From the NCBI GenBank assembly GCA_963693285.1, contig OY848922.1, forward strand, positions 997,001-1,061,000: a stretch of 64,000 bases of DNA, given 5' to 3'. This DNA comes from Xestospongia muta (Eukaryota; Porifera; Demospongiae; Haplosclerida; Petrosiidae). The notes below the pieces were generated by a model. That model did no database searches, was not told where the DNA came from, and saw only the letters and a list, made by a program, of their open reading frames with translations. Below, piece after piece: positions 1 through 22,963 of the stretch (position 1 is the stretch's first letter; every line of letters begins with the position of its first letter). A program made the translations under genes and the position numbers.

Positions 1-3411
<3,411 letters not shown>

Positions 3412-3729
3412 ATACCTATGACAACCAATCATCTTAAAGATATTGTACTATAATTATTAGTTTAATTGTCAAATTATGGTTTTCATTTTCATCATGTATT
3501 TGTAATTATTGGAATAATAATAAATTATGGTCATTGCATCACTTTGAAATTGTCACACCACTAATTCTCACTAAACTCGAAGCAATTCACTAAACTCGAA
3601 GCAACATTAGTTCAATGACTCAATGTATATCAACCAACAAAAAGCAATCTGGTCAGATGACTTCCTACTTCCTCTACAATCTAAAAAAAATTGAGTCCTT
3701 GTCTTCTTCAAGTGACTTGTTCTTTCCTC
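3412..3729. other. Intergenic spacer
   Basis: AT-rich spacer between the GBP-like gene and the Ig-domain gene. It contains polyadenylation-like AATAAA sequence near 3518. No coding or RNA gene was seen. Confidence 0.6.
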
Positions 3730-5278
3730 ATGATGAAGTATATCAGATACACTCTCTATATAGTTTTTCTTATTACTTGGTGTCTTAAAATTGATGGTAA
3801 GTTGACTAGATGTTTGATTATTGAGAGAGCAATCGACCACTTAGTTTATCCTTACAAACAGGTTCTGATTATGTTCAATCTCCTCAATTTCCATGCTCTC
3901 CAAGTACTATTGGGAACATTATTGCTGGTGCCCCGTTACAAGATTATTATATCAAGCCAGTCCCTTTGCCAGAATATGGAGTGAGCAGTGACTTGACTGT
4001 GAGCAGTGTGACCATTGAATATCAAGGAACAAAAACTTTGCACACAAATTATTTGAGAATGATGGGTGTGGGTTTAATAGTATATCAAATATATTACAAC
4101 AAAGTGAACATTACTGACTATATCCATGTCACTGATGAATATATCGTTGACTATACTTTCACTTTAACAAGATTAAGCTTCGATAATGCAGGGTTTTATT
4201 CCATAGTTGTAACATTCTGCAGTGACACAGCTAGCAAGCAGGTTCAGGCAACAATAGAACTTCAACTAAGCTGTGAGTCACTTCACTTATTACCCTATTG
4301 TCTATTATATTTGGTCATTTTAGCACGCATCAATAAGATTATAGCAGAGCCCTATTCTGTTGCCATGGACAACAGTATAGCTCGTTTGTATTGTTTTATC
4401 AGTGGCTATATTCCTCCGTATTCAGATGTGATCTGGTCAAAGGACCACCATGCATTAACAAATACATTGTCTCGGAGAGTCTTCTTTGATGTTATTCCTG
4501 ATATAAACTCAGTAGGACAAAATGGAGGATCACAGACTGGACCAGGAGTGATTGTGGTGATGAATATTATGTCACCCACAGCTGGTGATGTGGGGACGTA
4601 TGGTTGTCAAATTTTGGGAACTAGTATATCCCGTTATGTGGATGTTTATGATATTATTAACCCTTTACCAACTAAAGGTAGGAAAAACTGTTGCTGTAAT
4701 TCTCAGTCTGAGCAGTCTCATTTCAATTTTAAAATATACCATGCATGTTCAGGCTTTTTTTATTCCATTTTCTCTTTTCAAGAGAAAAAAAAATTGCCAG
4801 AGTATTTAATCAATGTGATCTTGTATGCACATTGGAATTTGAAAAGTGAAAATATATCTAATTACATAATTCATTAACTATTTATGATCATATTATTACC
4901 GGTACATTATTTACTATTAATTTTTTCCCATCAGTGACTTATATAGAATCTACTCAAACAATTAATGGAACTTCATTATCAGAAACTACAACTACTGGAG
5001 ACAGCAATGATGATGACGATGACAATGACACAGTGATCTTCGTTATTAGTGTCGTTGTGATTATCTTTGGTGTGACTCTAATTATCGTAATATGTTGCTT
5101 TATGACACTTTATTGTCTGTTTGGTCCTCCACCTATGAGAGAGAAATGCTATACATGTCTTCTTAAATTAACGCCTAAAGATGAACAAGAGGTTATACAA
5201 CGTTTTGAAGTAGATTTTGAGAAAGCGAGAGAAGAAGTCGAGCAAGAAGTAGCAACAGGATTTGAAACTAATTTATAG
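3730..5278 (+). CDS. Two-Ig-domain single-pass membrane protein
   Basis: Four exons (3730-3796, 3862-4272, 4324-4677, 4935-5278) join in phase to about 391 aa. The start is the first ATG of a signal peptide (MMKYIRYTLYIVFLITWC). Two Ig-like domains follow: the first ends with DNAGFYSIVV, the second has LYCFISG...DVGTYGCQ, the usual paired cysteines and D-x-G-x-Y-x-C motif. An acidic Asp-run stalk precedes a transmembrane helix (VIFVISVVVIIFGVTLIIVI) and a short charged tail rich in Glu and Lys. It is probably a surface adhesion or recognition receptor; no catalytic domain or ITAM/ITIM is evident. The adjacent small membrane protein at 5561-5961 has a similar juxtamembrane segment. Confidence 0.75.
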
Positions 5279-5560
5279 CTAGTATACTGGTTTTGGTACA
5301 TGTGCAATAAATATAGCAAGTCATTTAGCAATCTTTATTAGATTTTATGTTAGTGTTGTCTCTGAATTCATTTGTGCATTAAAAACATAATATTAGTAAT
5401 TACTTGTGTTTCTCCTTTAAAGTTTTAATTACCTCCATTTGTCCTGGGATGTGTTCACAAAATAACACCACCCATCCTGCTAAAAGTGATAAATACCAAA
5501 ATAATTGTTTTATTGTTAGTTGTATCATTTCTATATGTTTGCTAACGTTTAAAAGTTGTC

Positions 5561-5961
5561 ATGGGTAAGTCACCACACTTCATTCAACTGGTGCAAACGA
5601 TTATGTTCTTTTAGGATTCAGTTTGGGTGACTACCCTATTCTTATTGTTGCCATAGCAATAGCTGGTGTAGTTGTCATTGTTCTACTGGTATTTGCAGGA
5701 TTGTGTGGACCAAAGACTGTTCGTAAAAGAGCTTTGGATATGCTTACTAAATTATTCGGTTGTTGTAATCAATCAAAAGATACTGATGAATTAGTTAAAG
5801 AAGGACAACTAGCCATGAGTGATGCTCAAAAGGAGACAGAGAAAGAAGCTAAAGAGATGAGATCAGCTGTTACTTCTCAATTAACAGACAATCCTAGCAG
5901 TTCTCATTTCATTAGACCTCAAGAGTCTTTACTAGGTGGGCAACCTTCACTACTGGGATGA
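5561..5961 (+). CDS. Small single-pass membrane protein, tail related to upstream Ig protein
   Basis: The first coding exon is only four bases (ATGG, 5561-5564) before a GTAAGT donor. The second exon is 5615-5961. The product is about 116 aa: a few residues, one hydrophobic helix (ILIVAIAIAGVVVIVLLVFA) and a cytoplasmic tail with Lys/Glu-rich helix. The segment after the helix (GPKTVRKRALDMLTKLFG) resembles the matching segment of the upstream Ig protein (GPPPMREKCYTCLLKLTP), suggesting a partial paralogue without Ig domains. There is no signal peptide beyond the helix itself. The function is unknown. An unannotated upstream exon could add an ectodomain, but none is visible. Confidence 0.6.
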
Positions 5962-6183
5962 TCTATCATACTTGTCATTCCACGTTTTTAGTAACACATC
6001 AGTGATTAATAATTTTCACATAGACTACAGATAGCTTTATAATAATTCTATCTGCATACAATACAATTTTTGTGTTTGTTTTAATAATAGGGAAATATTG
6101 TAATAAGCCACTCCTCTGTTAGTGATTTCATAGGGTGGGTCTGATCAAAGTTCGAGTTCAATGAAGTTGAACAAGAATTTGCA

Positions 6184-7302
6184 ATGGCAGCTAGTAGCGA
6201 TCTTCAGATAAAGTTAAGTGGACCTGAAGGTGTCTATTATACACCTGGATCTGAAGTAAAAGGAGAGATTTGGCTGAATTTGACTGTAGTACAACCTCAT
6301 TACAAACGTATCACTGTCTCTTTGATAGGAAAAGCTGAGGTTTACTTCACACTACCTGTTGGCAGTAATTATAGACACTTTAGAGAATCAGACACCTTAA
6401 TAAGACTACAAACAATAGCTTGGGAAACAGATAGAAATCTAGGTAAACAGCTATCCACTGGACAACACACTTTCCCATTTTCTATTATACTCCCTAGTAA
6501 CAAACAAATACCATCTTCTCTTGAGACCAGAGATGGCAAGATAAGATATACAATAGAGGCAAAGTTGATCCGAGGGATTGACAAAGAAATTGAGGTTGCT
6601 GCCGCATATACACGTATTTCAGTACAAAATAGAGTAGATATTAACAGATCAGATCTACTTGCTCCTCGCTCAGTTCAGAAAGAGAGTACAGCTGGTTGTT
6701 TTTGCATCGGTAGAGGTCTCCTGTCAGTAACTGCAACCATTCCTCGAAGTGGGTACTGCTTTGGTATAGATACCATACCAGTTAAGGTCCAAGTCGAACC
6801 TGGCCTCAGACAACAAGTAGATTCAATTACTGTCAGTTTAATTCAGCGTGTACAATGCTACACTCAAGAGCAGCTATCTGTCAGTCATAGTGTTGTTTCC
6901 ATGGAAACTAATGTACAAACGCCAAGGAACGGGGTATCATTTACTTGGAATGCTCCGCCATTATTTATTCCGAGCACTGTCGATTTAACCCTTACAAATT
7001 GCGATATAGTTCGTCTTGGTTACTTTATACGAGTAGACTTTACATCAAAATGTATGGATGCACAACATATAGATATACCAGTGATTATCGGCAATGTACC
7101 CTTTACTGGCCGTGACAATGACACTGAAACTAAAGGTGTTTATGTTCCAACTCTTTTGCCTATTGAACAAGATACTCACTACCAGCCGCCAGCAATACCA
7201 ACATTTAATAATACTGAAGACAAACCCAATGGAGATGATCCTGTTTATGATGTACCACCTGACGACCACGAAACTAAGGAAACTAATCCGCTAATACCTT
7301 AA
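6184..7302 (+). CDS. Alpha-arrestin (arrestin-domain-containing protein), intronless
   Basis: A single uninterrupted 372-aa frame. Arrestin N-like beta-sandwich (about residues 8-150; LSGPEGVYYTPGSEVKGEIW, then GQHTFPFSIILPS and IRYTIEAKL) is followed by an arrestin C-like domain (about 170-305) and a disordered tail. ARRDC proteins are adaptors linking membrane cargo to ubiquitin ligases. The canonical PPxY ligase-binding motifs are not seen; the tail has only DPVYDVPPDD, a Tyr/Pro-rich variant. The absence of introns in an intron-dense neighbourhood suggests a retrocopy origin, although animal ARRDC genes vary. The start is the only ATG before the first beta strand. Confidence 0.85.
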   Translation: MAASSDLQIKLSGPEGVYYTPGSEVKGEIWLNLTVVQPHYKRITVSLIGKAEVYFTLPVGSNYRHFRESDTLIRLQTIAWETDRNLGKQLSTGQHTFPFSIILPSNKQIPSSLETRDGKIRYTIEAKLIRGIDKEIEVAAAYTRISVQNRVDINRSDLLAPRSVQKESTAGCFCIGRGLLSVTATIPRSGYCFGIDTIPVKVQVEPGLRQQVDSITVSLIQRVQCYTQEQLSVSHSVVSMETNVQTPRNGVSFTWNAPPLFIPSTVDLTLTNCDIVRLGYFIRVDFTSKCMDAQHIDIPVIIGNVPFTGRDNDTETKGVYVPTLLPIEQDTHYQPPAIPTFNNTEDKPNGDDPVYDVPPDDHETKETNPLIP

Positions 7303-7652
7303 AATTACAATAGAATAGAATTTTTTGAAAATGGACTGAATTTGGATTTTGAACCTTTTAAAAAATAATAGAAGTAATTCCCTGTGTAATGTGTGATATA
7401 TTTTGTAGAACAAACTTCCAATTAATTCTAATACCCTTGTGAAGAATCTTACAACATAATATAGGTGTAATATAGTGAGAACAGGTCTCATTACAATGAT
7501 CAAGTGTAACTTATAGCCTTGTACCAAGACATTGTTTAGCAATTGATTGAACACAAAACTACAATGGATTAACCAGTATGACTATTTTTATCACAAAACA
7601 TTATATTGAGAACTAGTAAGTGATCTTTTGTAGCTAGGCATAGTAATTTTAA

Positions 7653-9226
7653 TTAAATGCAGTCTGTTTGTTTGGGTCTGTTTTTGGCTAGTTTCTCAGC
7701 TCTTCTCTTCATTTTTTCTTCATATTCCAGTTCTTTTTGTTTTTCCCTCTCCTTTTCAGCCTACAAGTAATTGAAATTAAAATGAACCATGTTTGTGCAG
7801 CTGCTAGTTATAGGCACATTATAGAATGAATTATACATCATTAATTATTTATATACTTAATTTGTTGACTTTCAAATTAAACTGGAAAACAACAATCAGT
7901 CAATTGCTAACATAGTAAGTTACTATCTCATTAACTTAAATGCACAAAACTCAAATATAAAAACTAATAGATATATAGTCTGTTATCAATATATGGCTGC
8001 GTAACTAATTGTCACAAACCTTCTCGTCTTCTTCTTTTTCTTTTTTCATTTGTACCTCCCAATGTCTTTCAGCTACTGCATTCAAAGCATTTGTCAAACG
8101 TGTGGTATAAGTCTTTGGCTTCACTCTTTGATTTAATGTTGTACCTCGTCCAGTATCAACTCTACATGTGAAAGATATCAAAAATAAACAAGATTTGTGC
8201 TGAGGTTTACTTGGCGGAAATAGTTTTAGAGTTGAGAGGAGGTAGAGTGCTCTTGTCAGCTACTAGCTGAGACTGTTGTTTCGTGTGTCTACAGGAGAGA
8301 GAAATCAGTGATGTTCTTCCATCCATCTGATGGATCCATTTGTCCATCCATCCATCCTTTCATTCATCCATTTACTTCTTCTTGATTCTTGATGGAATGA
8401 TAACAGAAAGATGAGGAAGAAATAACATTACTAACTGTTGCGCCAAGTTACCAATCAAGGTTGACGAAGTGGGTGTGGTTCCACACAGAATGGGTGGAGT
8501 CACAGTTTTACTGTACTGGCTCATAGCATGTTTATTGGATGAAGAACAGGCCTAGAGTAATAAACAAAATGATACTGTACTAGACAGTCTCAATCTATTG
8601 ATATGTAATAATTCCGAATGTATCCCAAATGTCTAATAGTCAAAATGTCAAATCCTGTAATGTCTAAAAATGCTAATTAAAGTAATAATTATTAAATATA
8701 TTAACCAAATGACAAAATAACTTACTCTTATAGTAGTAGTATTATTATAACAACATCTAGTTAACATTTCTAACACTATACTACACTTTACTTAGTTAGC
8801 ACTCTCTTTAGACATACAGGACTTTATAGATTAGAATTAGACATTTTGACTACATGTATTTAGAGATTTTGAGATTATACATTCTGGGACAATCCTATAA
8901 TTCTGAGTATAGAACTCTGTTTTCCTCAAGTACTAAGACACAGGAATTAATTAAACCTTATTATCTACATGTACATGTATTTATCATGTCTTGTTGAGAA
9001 CTTTATTGTGATGCTAACCTGTTGTATTTTATAAGCCTCTAACACTTTGGTATCACGTTCAATGGATTGTCTTGTTTGAAGGACGGCCCAAGCTACAGAG
9101 CTGAAGCCATCTTCAACAGCTATCTCTCGACATGAATGTACTACACGAGATAATCCCAGTACAGCACAATGACGTACTTGCCATGTATCTGAGAATTAAG
9201 AACCAGAGAAAAATGCGATGTGGGGT

Positions 9227-9259
<33 letters not shown>

Positions 9260-11465
9260 ATAGTGTCATACCATTTGTATTTGAACTGAGTTTCTTTTCA
9301 CCAAAATCAGCTAGCTGTGTCAAGCTATAACTAAAATGATCAGAGGTTCCTTGTAAAGCCATTCGTTTGATACTAGAGTTTCGGCTAAGTACAACAATGT
9401 CAGCCATGTTCATTGTGTAAACAAATTGGATTTCATTGGACCATGTTGTAAAGTTATGTGTGGAGCTAACAGACAAATTTGTATCAATAGTTTGTGGTAA
9501 CGAGAGAACACTTTGTTGGTAGATTGTACTCGGAGGAACTTGGCTCCCAAGAACACCTGCACCCCAACTAAAAGGAGCTGTGCTGTGTGTGTAATGAGTA
9601 CAACGGCTGTCGGTGTCCCGTGGAGGTGGGAGAGTTAGGGTGACACTCTTGATACTTGGTTTTTTATTGTCTCTAATAAATTCAAACCTATCATCTAAAA
9701 GACCAATACGATCAATAGAACTACCGACAGAAGACGCCACTTCATTTTCAAAGACACTTTCTTCTTCATCTTGTGTACTTAGTACACTGACAGCAACTCC
9801 AAGAGTGACCTTTTTCTTTTTATCCACTACAAAGTCACCTTGTACCTGTGAAGAAGTGTCATATAAAGGTATAGTAGAATCATTTATTGTTTGTGAGGTA
9901 TCTGGTAGTAACAGGTCTTGTCTTGACAGACCCTCTGTTGTTGAGCTATCCGAAGGCAACTCTGGTTTCGATAAGGCCTCTGCTGTTGAGCTGTCTTTTA
10001 TTGTACTGTGTTCAAAACTGTCTGATGTACCTAATGCACTCAGATGTGGACTACTAGGTTCTATAGTACTATGAGTATAGGCTAAAGTATCTGGTATTGA
10101 TTCTGTATCAAGTAATGCTTGTGTGCCAACCGACAGAGGACTGAATGCTGCTGTCTCTCGAGTGACAGTCTCATCTTGTTCTCCATCACCTTCTTCATAC
10201 TCTTCCTCTACAGTTGTGTGTGTCGCAGATGGAGAAAATGGTTCTCGAAAGGTCGGTTGCATTCCTAGCACATTAAGAGTCGTGACATCTCGAGAACGAG
10301 GGGAAGAATACGTTAATCCAGAAACCTTAGTGTCCTCTTGTTGGTTTGTTTTTTCCTCAGTAGAATGCATACTCTGTGAAGTTAGACTTGTATCTTTTTC
10401 ATTAGTATCACTAATAGGAGGTAGTAATTCCTCATAGTTACCAGCTGCCAGAGATTGGACAAGTTGAAGTACGTTGATATTAATTAGTGCAGCATTACAT
10501 AGTATATTCATTGCTAGTAGACCTTGTAGCCTAAAGAATATAAAAAGAGATAGCAAGACAATATAAACTTTATATAGCATCAATATGTTGGTCCTTTATT
10601 CATTCATCCATCCATCCATCCATCCATCCATCCATCCATGTTGAGTGTTACTAACCACTGTTCAGTATTAAAGTCAATACTACAAGAGACAAGATCGTGA
10701 ATTGCTTCATTCAGTGTCTGGTAGCCTTGTTGTGCACATTGCCATACATCCAATGAATGCCATAGAATGGGAGAGAGACCACACCCACCATGACTACCTG
10801 TGACGCTACTAGAACTCTGAGGAAAAAATCATATCAGTTTATTGTGGTCTAATATGAATAATTTATATTGTACATACAATATATATGTTCATATATGTAC
10901 ATGTACATACATGTACATGTACATTGTATGTACATGTACATGTATGTACATGTACATATATACATATAATGTACATGTACATATATGTAATCATTTATTA
11001 GTTACTATATAACCAGATACCTTCATGTTAGAATATGCAGTGGGCGTAGTTAAAGTGGGCGTCATTTCTGTAGCCTCAACTGGAATTGGTGTTAGTTGAT
11101 GTGACTGGTTATCATACTGCTCACATATTGTATGGCCCTGTTACAAATGTATATTAAAATGATTCTCACCATCTCTCCATTCATCCAACATTTACCACTT
11201 CCATAGCCACTCTCCACTGTAAAAGAGCCTCAGGAAAATTTTGATAAGTTTTCTCACGACATTCAAATCCTTCTAAATCAAACTTAAGTTGTCGTATTTC
11301 ACTCTTAGAACAAAGGTTCTATAACAAAGATGGTACAGTCATACAACGATACATTAACTAATACTTGTAATGCTCCAGTTAAATAGTGAAGGTAAACCCT
11401 CAATGATACTTCATATATCACCTATAATAAGGAACAAAACATAAGAGAGCTTTTAAATATGGAAC

Positions 11466-11528
<63 letters not shown>

Positions 11529-12834
11529 GTCTTAACAAAAGGGGCATGGACCAATGCTGGTATATTGGTAGGTTCACATACTTGAAGTAATAGTAGTTCT
11601 CCTGATCGTAATACTGTTGTTGAGACAGTTTCACTTTTCAACCAGTGATAGCAGAGTCCTGCCATATAGAACAGTGCAGGGATATGTGAAGTAGAGATTG
11701 GAGAAGATGAGAGAGAGATAGCTAAAGTTAGAAGAGCTTCTACAGAGAGAGAGAGAGAGAGAGAGAGTGCACATGTGCGTGTGTGTGATGCACAATAATA
11801 TTACAATAATTCAAGGAGGACAGAATTTCAAGTAGGGGTATCATTCCTAGAATCCATTGGTATCTGAAATATCACATATTATGTAGGAGTGTAACATGAT
11901 GACTTAAACAACAAGTAATGAAATAGGAAGAAGTCCTATTCAATTTACAACATGTGAAATTACAAACTACAGAACGTTACAAATTGATAGCTTGTAACCT
12001 ACACATGCACGTTCTCCTACGTCATTTGAACTATTATTGAATACACAGTGATGTCTGTCTACAAAACAGCACTTTCACAGTACACAATTCAATTTTAACC
12101 CCCACTTCAGTAAACTTGACTCTATATTGTTTTGTTCCCTCAAAAAACTAAATTTAACTCCTGAACTCAACATAAAATGAAGGACTTTATATCGTATGAG
12201 TGTATGTACCACATATTCACTGACAAACTGACCTTCTTGTAAAGGTCCACAAACATTGACATAACATTGTCAATTCCAGCCATCCCTCTGAGACATCTAT
12301 TTCACCGTAATGATGAGGAGGTGTAGTTGAAGGAGGTTTGGAACTGCAGGCCTTGTACTAATTAGTGGGTGGAGTAACGGAGAGGAACTACATCATTGTA
12401 CCTTAGCATGTTCCAGTACCCTTTTGATTATTCCATTTAATGGCTCTCTCTCAGTCTCTGGACATGAGTTGTACTGCAATATATGAGAATGGTTTTAAAT
12501 TATGTATTCATCCATTTGATCCATTCATCCATCCATTTATCTGACCATCCTCTATCCATTCATCCATCCAACCCTTCATCCATCTGTCCATCCATCCATT
12601 CAGACTTTTGTTATAAAGTCAATTGTAATAACTGGACAAGATGTTGATCTGAAATTAACGAAAGTAAAAAAAAAAGATAATTAAAAATCTAATTGTTTAT
12701 ACTAACTTATTGATTGAATTTGTTGTTTGTCTTTGAACATGATCGTTTAGTCTTTGATGACGTATCAACTGCTCAGCTTGAGAAAGAGAAATTATCCCAA
12801 ATTTATGTATAACAGGTACCTTTGATATAGGCAT
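7653..12834 (-). CDS. 16-exon gene, possibly TMEM232-like helical-repeat protein
   Basis: Sixteen exons join with consistent phases to about 970 aa: 12707-12834, 12606-12648, 12402-12473, 12233-12357, 11805-11863, 11582-11736, 11365-11421, 11196-11318, 11021-11137, 10656-10816, 9272-10530, 9019-9188, 8436-8551, 8211-8288, 8020-8161, 7653-7760. It begins [19 protein letters not shown]. Short hydrophobic helical segments ([49 protein letters not shown]) suggest alpha-solenoid repeats. The end is a Lys/Glu-rich coiled coil. The start and the solenoid recall TMEM232, but this is from memory and uncertain. The 1.26-kb exon encodes about 420 aa, mostly Ser/Thr/Glu-rich and disordered. The donor of exon 2 is weak (GTCTGA). 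It is divergently transcribed from the receptor gene 125 bp away. Confidence 0.7.
10868..10990. repeat. Palindromic TACATG/TGTACA microsatellite
   Basis: About 120 bp built from overlapping TACATG and ATGTAC units, self-complementary at several registers. It lies in an intron of the minus-strand 16-exon gene. A similar tract lies at 38830-38960 in another intron. Confidence 0.85.
11464..11527. repeat. (ATT)n trinucleotide microsatellite
   Basis: About 21 ATT units in an intron. The poly-Asn frame on the minus strand is a repeat artefact. Confidence 0.95.
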
Positions 12835-12958
12835 AACGGATATCACAAGTAATGCGTGTACATACAATACATGGGTGTGTCCGTCTTGTTTAGTTAGTGG
12901 TATCCATGGTAAATGGGCGTGGCCAATGTTTATTCTTCGAGTTCCCCTTTCTCAGCAA
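12835..12958. promoter_or_regulatory. Head-to-head promoter between the 16-exon gene and receptor 1
   Basis: Only about 125 bp separates the two divergent start codons, so both promoters must overlap here. It holds a GGGCGTGGC box at 12915-12923, the KLF/Sp recognition type, followed by CAAT. No clear TATA was seen. Role inferred from position only. Confidence 0.5.
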
Positions 12959-19422
<6,464 letters not shown>

Positions 19423-19700
19423 TTTCACCACCCACACTTGTTTGTTTGTCGTTTTAGTTATATTTAAGACTAAATAATTAAAAAGATTTTAAATATTTGT
19501 TTGTGGTTTTTCTGTTTCTTGCTGATTGTTAAAAATTATATTTTTCTGAAGGTCTTAAATAATCGTCTTAATTCAACAATGTTTGTTGGGCGTAGCATGG
19601 ATATTAAAGACTACTGGGATAGTTTACTGGTCTATAGTATCTATGGGCGTAGGCATCAGTTCCGTCAAAGAATGTCATCGAGCTATATCCTACGTAAACT

Positions 19701-22700
19701 ATGGTCGTTTCTTCACTCAAGAAGATGATGTTACTGGTCGTGTCTCTCGTCTTGCTGGTCGTACAAGCCGAGGCAGGGAAACAAAAATTACTAATATTAG
19801 CACTGGTGCCAGAAAATAACGATGTCTTGTCGGTAGACCAAGTTATACCTGCCGCACAGATGGCTTTGGAGGACGTGAACAAGAACAGTTCTTTGTTGCC
19901 TGACTATGAGCTTGTGATGAAGATAGTAGATACTCAGGTAAGAAATTAAGTAAAGGATAAAAGTTATTATTTTTTTATTTTCATGCTATTTAGTTGAGTG
20001 TATTTTTGATTATAGTAAACGTAATTAGTTACACAAACTTTGAAGACTTATTATCTATTCTCTAGTGTGATACTTCTATCGCTACTTGGCGACTTGTTAA
20101 TTCTATACTGGACACAAGAGCAGTCAATGAGACAAAAATCATTATGGTTTTGGGTGGAGCTTGTTCTGTAGCGACAGAACCTACTACTGCTCTCACCGGA
20201 AAACTCTACGGAATAGTTCAGGTAGTTATCAAAGTTGTATACAATTATTAAGAGAGAAAGTCTTGGAATTTGAACTGAGGATATTGTGATTACTTGTCAC
20301 GTGCTCTATTATCCTGGGACCACTGGATAATAAACAGTAATGAAGCAAAAATGTTCACAAAATACTTTAAGTATCGTACTATATATACTGATGTTTCACA
20401 TGAGCAACTATCATATTAGAAATTTATATATGACTTTGCTAGGCTAGTGAAATAGAGAGGAAAAGACACTTGCTCTAATGAATGCAGCTTTTATTTATTT
20501 TATTGCTAATGATAGCTACCATCATATGTTTGTTATTATAGACATGGTTGTCATCTTTCTGTTTTTTTACATTCACATGAAATTTATATTGCTACCTACA
20601 AAGTCATCATCACTTATGAATGATAAGATAGTATTAAGTTTATGTTGTTGTATAAGAATGCTAACTATTATAGTAGTTAGAATGACATACTGTTATTATA
20701 AGAAGACATCTTAAGCTAAATAAATTCAACTCTCTCTCTTTCTCTCTCTCTCTCTCTTTTTATACCATAGCTATCATATGCAGCTACTTCACCCCTTCTC
20801 TCGGATCGGACATTGTATCCAATATTTTTCCGAATGTCACCTTCTGAAATTATTCACAACAACGCTCGTTTTGCTCTAATGAACATGTACAGCTGGTGTT
20901 ATGTGGCTACTCTACATCAATCAGTCAACCTCTTCTCTTTAGTAAGTTTTTATACTTTACTATAATTATTATGTAATTGCTTTACAATAATGTATAGGAT
21001 GACGTTTGTGTCAAAATTGATTTACTTTTAACACTCATTATTTGTTAAATAAATTGTGATTAACGAAATAATGCATAATTTAAAATAAACCGAGAGTTAT
21101 TTAATGAATAATGAGTTATTTAATATATCATGATAATTTTTCAGTTTTGACACAAACAGCACCCCATAGTAGTATTATATGATTAGGACTTGAGAAGCCA
21201 TGATGTATTTATCTGTCATTGCTTTATTGTTTTAGACTGTTCAGAATTTTCATGATCGTTTCAAGGACACACTAGCTTCTGATGTACAAACTTGTAACAA
21301 TACAGAGAGGAAACCTATACTGTTTAGTTTCACTGGAGATCCAGAAATAGCTCTCAAACAAATCAAAGTTAGAGAGATGTATCGCATCTGATTCTTATCA
21401 CTGACACCTTTTTCCTCTAGGACAAGAAAATACGAATAATACAAGGTTATTTTTATGAAGACAAAGCTCTCATTGTTATGTGTTATGCCATCAAACTTCA
21501 TCTCACCACACCCAATCACATTTGGATCTTGCCGTCCTGGTATGCAGATGGATGGTGGAATAAGGCAGACACATTTAATTGGACATTCTATGCCCATCAA
21601 TGTAACGGTTCAGAGATTAAAAAGGCTTTAAAGAACACTCTGTTGGTGGATCTTTATGCTCATCTTGAAGATCCTGATGAAGTATCCATTTCTGGATATG
21701 TAAGTGTAGAGAAGGAGATGTTTATAGTTGTCATGGAAACATATTTCTCTCTTTATGGATCATTTGCGGTCAGGTTTTATAATAAACTGTAGAAACGAAT
21801 AGTGCTCATTTCTTATCAGTGAAAAATACAATCAAAAATGCTAATTACCGCATGACTAGCAGGAAATTTGATGACTCGGCAAATTTTATATGATTTTTGC
21901 GCTCACACATAATAGCTGTATTTATGTATTAACAAAAATTAACAATCCCAAATACTATTTTTGAAACAATTTGTCAAATTTTCCTGCTATTCAAAATTTT
22001 TATAAAAATTTATTATTGAATATTGTAATTATAATACTTTATTACACTTTTTCCCTTCACTATAGACTAACGGAACATTTTATGAAAAGTACTTACCTCG
22101 ACTAGACGATTTTATTAAATCAAATGAGTCCAAAGTTTCTGGAAATACAACAGTAACATCTTATGCTACACTCATGTATGATTCACTGTGGGCTATTGGT
22201 ATAGCACTGAATAAGACAGAAACTGTCCTTAAAACAAATGGCTATAGTTTGGCTGACTTTTCTTATAAAGGAACACTTGCTCACTCGTGGTCAAACATCA
22301 GTAATATACTGGCTTCAAAAATGCAGGAAACTGATTTTGTTGGTGTTTCTGTGAGTGAAGTTTTGACTCTTTTGTGAGTTCCATCCCAATGTGAAAAAGT
22401 GTATGTTTCTATAGGGTCAAGTGAAATTTGATATAAATGGGACCAGACTGGGTAAAACAGGTGTATCACAATACAGTAAGTCCGTCTGTGCATGGTTGCA
22501 TATATCTGTGTGTGTGTGTGTGTGTGTGTGTGTTTGTGTATGTGTTATTCTATTGACTTTGTTTATCTCAAAGGAGAAAACTCAAGTGGCATTTTAGAAA
22601 ATGTTCTATTGGCTGTATATGATCGTCTTAGAGATGGTTTGGTTATAAACTTCACAACACAACCAACTTGGAATTGTAAGGGAGTAAAAGTAGTCATCTG

Positions 22701-22900
22701 CAATATCTTTAATCAATCCAATCTATAGTGGGACGTCCTCCTACTGATGTAAGTACTCCACAGAGTCAACTACTTGATCCTATTGGTATCTATATAATGG
22801 ATTTTGTGATTGGTGTGGGTATAATTGTTGCTGTGGTACTACTGGTGTTTAATATTGTGACTATTAGAAAACCGTGAGTAAAAGATTATGAATAAAATTA

Positions 22901-22963
<63 letters not shown>

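Noticed and set aside
9141..9271. Coding extension of the long exon past 9272 into a GA tract
   Set aside because: A donor at 9271 and the in-phase next exon ([11 protein letters not shown]) show this part is intron.
9613..10437. Plus-strand frames opposite the 16-exon gene
   Set aside because: They are shadows of the long low-complexity exon on the minus strand; no conserved motif or splice context.
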